A stretch of DNA of 64,000 bases from positions 1 through 64,000 of the forward strand of contig NJFT01000126.1 in the NCBI GenBank assembly GCA_002221725.1, written 5' to 3'. This document shows, piece by piece, positions 60,201-64,000 of this stretch. The stretch is from Scedosporium boydii. Its lineage: Eukaryota; Ascomycota; Sordariomycetes; Microascales; Microascaceae. Both the position numbers and the translations under genes were made by a program. The notes under the pieces were generated by a model. That model was not told where the DNA came from. It ran no database searches and saw only the letters and a list, made by a program, of their open reading frames with translations. How positions within the stretch are numbered: position 1 is the first letter of the stretch; the number at the start of each line of letters is the position of its first letter.

Positions 60201-63175
60201 GGCCTCCTGCATGGACCTTAGGATCGTGGCTATTAATTAACAACAATACGATCCGACACGTTGCAGAAGATCGTCCGCCTTGAGAAAGAATCACAGCATC
60301 AAATGGAATTCCAGAAGGTTACAATGGGATCGGAGGATTCAAGGTCGGGGAAGGGGAAGACCCTGGCAAAGCCAAGGATTGAACTCCTTTCGCTTCGTAC
60401 TTCTTGTACCCTGATGCGAATGAAGACCCTGTTCTCCTCTCTGATCGATTACAGCGTCCATCCATGTCCTTATAAGGCGAGGTATACCATTCCGTACCAC
60501 TCCAGACAATTGTACCATGGATTTATGAGCTGGTCACGGTTCGCTTAGCCGTGGAATTTTGTTCAAATCCACACCAATGACACCACATGCTCCAAAGTGA
60601 CCCTTAATGCGTGTCGTTGTGGAGCTTATAATTGTATGACACAACATGGATCCAGTGGATATGGATGTGGATGCGGGTGTGTGGACACAGCAGTACCGTT
60701 GTTACTGTCGAAATGTCCAACATGACCCATCGAGCCAGCTGCCGATGGGGTACGGTAGGTGGAGGAATGCCAGGCTTTGTGAGGAACAGAGAGAAGCCGT
60801 GCCATCTTTCGGATTCCAACTTTAATCCTGAGAAAAAGAAACATTGAAGTTTACTTGAAACGCGCGGCCTAGCCTTGGGAATGATTTTACTGCGGAGTCC
60901 GGTTTCTCGCTTTCCAGTTTCCACGTGCAAATCCAATCATACAAAAAGCCGGTGGGATCTAATCTATCTCGACCCTGCTCGGCTTGTGGCTGCCATGTGG
61001 TGGCGGCGGTATGGTGGAGGGTGGTACCTGGCCTGGCCTGGCCTGGCTTGAATGGTTCCGGAGCAACCAACAGACACTTACGAAGTATGAAGTATTGTGT
61101 GTTGTGTGGGCCAACGAGCCATGTTGTGCAGTGATAGTACTAACGAATCGATTAGAGTGTGGATGGTCATAAGAAAAAAAGGAACGAGATGGATCTAACC
61201 ATGAGCGGAATCCATGAGCCGGTCAAGAACTCCACTTGCTTCAACCCCATCGGTGATCCAAATCACCATTTTCTCGTACTTCGTACTGTACTTCGTTTCC
61301 TTGACTTGATCATCGTCGTCGAAGCAAACCACGGATTTACGAGAAGATCGGAAGAAAAGAAAATATATCTTAGCTCTAGCAAAGTCCCCAGGGTCACATG
61401 ATTATCGGCTCATTACGTGGCCGTGGTCGAGCTTTAGTTGGACGATAAATGTTTCAAAACAACATCGCCAACAATGCGCATGCTGAAAGCTCGGATGGTC
61501 CACGTTCCCCAAAACCCAATTGCGGATGGGATCTTGATGCTTCAGGCACGCCCCTTCCGAAGATTGGACTTAATACTTCGTATGAATATAATCATCCATT
61601 CAAATGATTGTCAGGCACATCTTTACCGAGCCGGAGGCGCGACTCCGGTTCTCGAGAGGGCCCTGATTTACACTTCCTTGACAGCTGGTTGGACGGGCGT
61701 GGTCTTAGAACCAAGGTGTGGTGTGTCGTCGTGGGCCGCGTTTCTTGCTTCCTGCATACCCCGGGAAAGATGCTCTCCATTGCCAGGCTTGGATCATGCT
61801 ATCCTAACGCAGCAGAAAGAGGCACACATGGAGGAGCGGGACCAACTTCCAACGCTTCTCGCTTTGATAAACATCATGCTGCTGCAGATGAAAGACCTGG
61901 GGTCTATTGCAACTTCGAAGTTGCTGGCTCCGCTGCACTACCCTACTGATCTATTACTCCGTAATGATACCTTTAGCGTACCAAAGTTGGGGATGCTTGA
62001 CCCAGGCTAGTACGGAGTTGTAGCCACATTCCGGCGCCGTCCAGCGCCAAGTCGGTTGTCCGAGCATGGGTTGAAGTACATGCACTATTAGTGCCACACT
62101 ATAACGCCTGATGAAAGCAGTGATAACACTGACGAAGTACTCCGCGGAGAGGGGTTAGCGGAAGGTGGAGATGACGCCCTGGAGCATGAGTGCGCGACGA
62201 GGGATTATAGCTTACACGAATCAATTGATGAATTGATGAATGGGTTAATGGCTGTTCTACGAGACTCCACCACACCATTAGCTTCACGATGAGCTATGGT
62301 GTAGCGTTGTGAATAGTACTAGGAGCGCAGAAGATAGGACCCCTTCCAACCATCTTAATCTATCCATTTGCTCATAAATGTCCAAAGTCGGCCCAGCAAA
62401 GAGTGGATGGTGGTACAGGGACGAGGACAATAACGCTCCTCAGTGGATGCGATACCCTCAATATCAATCACTCCCATTCGTGCCGCGCCAAGTACCGGCG
62501 CTGGAGTGTGGTGTACGCCCCCTCCAAAATTCACTCGCAGCAGACCAAGTACGACAATGCATACACTACACCTGACTCATCGCAGCAGTGTAGTACAATA
62601 GTGTACACAAGCCAGCAGTGCAACTCGAGCGCCCGCTGCACTATCACAAGCTTGCGTGGCTTTAATTCTCCCGCTCTGCTTCCCGCTCGTCCACGCCCCC
62701 TCCTCCATTTGTCCTCTCTTTCCCCCCCCCAAAGCTCCGCTGCTAAGCTATGGACCTCCGGTCCCCTTTTTGAGCTCGTATTTCCTCATTCGAACTCTCG
62801 CCATTCCAACTTGGGTCAGGTCCATGTCGTCATCTATCCAAGAAGAATAAAAAGCCCAAACATGCAGCAAGGGTCGAAACAGGGAAACGGCCACTTAATC
62901 ACCGAGGACAAGTATGCATGGAGTTTGGAGATAAAGAAGTTTCGATGCTGGCATGGAACTAAGGTCCTTTCTCAATCTCGGCTGGCCGTCCTAGGAAAAT
63001 ATATCCGGCGTAGTATCGAGCTCTTAGCGATGGAGAATGTCAAATTCTTGAGCCCTGTTCTTCCCCCGCAGGATTCACACTCGCGTATCGTGCAGGGTGT
63101 TATTGTTGGTAGCTCACGGCCTTTTTGCTCTCCGCTAGGCTTGCCAGGTCCCTCTTTTTCTCTCTCTTTATTTTC

Positions 63176-63199
63176 CGTCTTTTATTTATTTTATTTTTA

Positions 63200-63230
<31 letters not shown>

Positions 63231-63236
63231 TTATTT
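63176..63236. repeat. TTTTA microsatellite
   Basis: About twelve units of TTTTA/TTTA in tandem. The hydrophobic Phe/Leu/Tyr ORFs over it are products of the repeat. Confidence 0.9.
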
Positions 63237-63618
63237 TCTCACTAGCGGTAGCATTCTTGTCTCCTACTACATCGTACACTAGTAGTATAACTCACATTAG
63301 CAGCGCTGATCCTGCACAGCGGAGCATTTCTGCATGGTGTCATGGCATGATACCCCCCATTCCTAGCCTCGCCTCACCCTACCGCACGAGTACGTAGCTA
63401 CGAAACAAGGGCGCAGAAAGGCAAGGGGATTGCTCGAGGGGTATAGAACGCCCGGCCAACCACCGAGAGTAAGGAAAAATTCGATCAAGGCCCGAGGTCA
63501 GAGCGTGCATCGAGAGAAGGAAAAGAATTCCTGCAGAACACACATTGGAAGCAGGAATGCCAAGACCAGCGTTCGAGGGGGGTGTTCGACATCATTCGAG
63601 AACCTCGATGCATTTTTC

Positions 63619-63648
63619 GACGAACCCCGACGAACCCTGACGAACCCT
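63619..63648. repeat. 10-bp tandem, three copies
   Basis: Three direct copies of GACGAACCCT (the first ends in C), followed by a degenerate fourth copy. It is not a telomere repeat. Confidence 0.85.
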
Positions 63649-64000
63649 GACCCGACCGCACGTACGGGCAGGGTACGGCAGGGGGGGTCCCCTGCCGCAG
63701 GGTCCCCTTTCCGCCTGTCCACTTCCACTCCCGCAAAGTGATCAATCAATCCTCAATCCGTGGTTAGGGTCCTGCGGATGTAGTGTTCGAAGTAGTGTAC
63801 GAAGTACCTCCGCGCTGGCAGCGTACTTCATACTTACAGAGGAGTATATAGAGTACGAAGTACGAGGTACTTTTCGCATTACTGCTTCATATGCTCCTTC
63901 TCTGTATGCGTAAGAGCACCGCAAGAGACTCTCGTGTATAAGTACGTACTTTGTACTCGGTGGTGCATTTTGGACAGCAGCTCGGCTACAGGTACAAGTA

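Larger units (their letters stand above)
54266..64000. other. 9.7-kb stretch with no supportable gene
   Basis: The part next to 54265 must hold the C2H2 promoter (CT/GA-rich to about 54950). Beyond it I find no ORF with a recognisable domain and no splice-linked set of conserved segments. TACTTCGTA/TACGAAGTA and TACTCCGTA-type words are dense here (about 55061, 55121, 57027, 57678, 57744, 58371, 59170, 59381, 60393, 61080, 61279, 61572, 61964, 63800, 63853). There is a TTTTA microsatellite and a short GACGAACCCT tandem near the right end. Base composition is not strongly AT-rich, so it does not look like a RIP-mutated transposon block. Confidence 0.5.

Noticed and set aside
61438..62010. 190-codon ORF on the plus strand in the gene-free right end
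   Set aside because: Composition and sequence show no domain or coding rhythm, and it contains TACTTCGTA-type intergenic words.
62403..63245. 280-codon ORF on the plus strand
   Set aside because: The C-terminal part is the TTTTA microsatellite and the rest has no recognisable features.
63619..63660. possible telomere-type or CRISPR-like repeat near the right end
   Set aside because: Three 10-bp copies without spacers; the unit is unlike TTAGGG, and CRISPR is not expected in a fungus.

Overview
The window looks like nuclear DNA of a filamentous ascomycete (Pezizomycotina, most likely a Sordariomycete). Genes are intron-rich with short introns (about 59-145 nt, one of 245 nt). Donors are mostly GTAAGT or GTATGT, and branch sites resemble CTAAC. 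Leaders are pyrimidine-rich, intergenic spaces are 0.6-10 kb, and the proteins match families typical of moulds. I see no operons, CRISPR arrays, rRNA genes or intact transposons. The species cannot be fixed from the sequence alone. All gene models were spliced by hand from ORF continuity and splice-site sequence.

Layout. 0-9.6 kb: the 3' part of a meiotic MutS homologue (MSH5), then the complete voltage-gated calcium channel alpha subunit CCH1. 12.7-13.0 kb: an isolated 95-residue protein of unknown function. 15.0-16.8 kb: a mitotic B-type cyclin on the minus strand. 18.4-19.8 kb: mitochondrial ribosomal protein uL2m. 23.0-24.4 kb: a PAP2-family lipid phosphatase. 25.2-30.3 kb, minus strand: the casein kinase II regulatory subunit and RIC1, a Golgi Ypt6/Rab6 exchange-factor subunit. 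31.0-33.0 kb: an F-box protein. 34.5-35.9 kb: the THO-complex WD40 subunit Tex1/Tho3. 38.5-41.7 kb: a Zn2Cys6 transcription factor. 42.5-45.0 kb, minus strand: a PHS-family phosphate transporter. 48.9-50.5 kb: a 401-residue unrecognised protein. 51.8 kb: an intron-containing tRNA-Thr(AGT). 53.4-54.3 kb, minus strand: an Nrg1/FlbC-like C2H2 factor. 54.3-64.0 kb: almost 10 kb in which I can support no gene.

The genes are independent housekeeping and regulatory units: meiosis, calcium influx, cell cycle, mitochondrial translation, lipid metabolism, CK2 signalling, Golgi traffic, mRNA export and phosphate uptake. They do not form a pathway cluster. The least explained features are the intergenic spaces. 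These are strewn with short near-palindromic words (TACTTCGTA/TACGAAGTA, TACTCCGTA, GGTACCT and ATCAATTGAT-like words) that are rare in exons. I found no convincing new multi-gene system. The best leads are this dispersed motif family, two orphan proteins, a possible 48-residue membrane microprotein near 53 kb, and several unusual exon structures (a 9-nt first coding exon, a 22-nt internal exon, and a stop-free in-frame intron).
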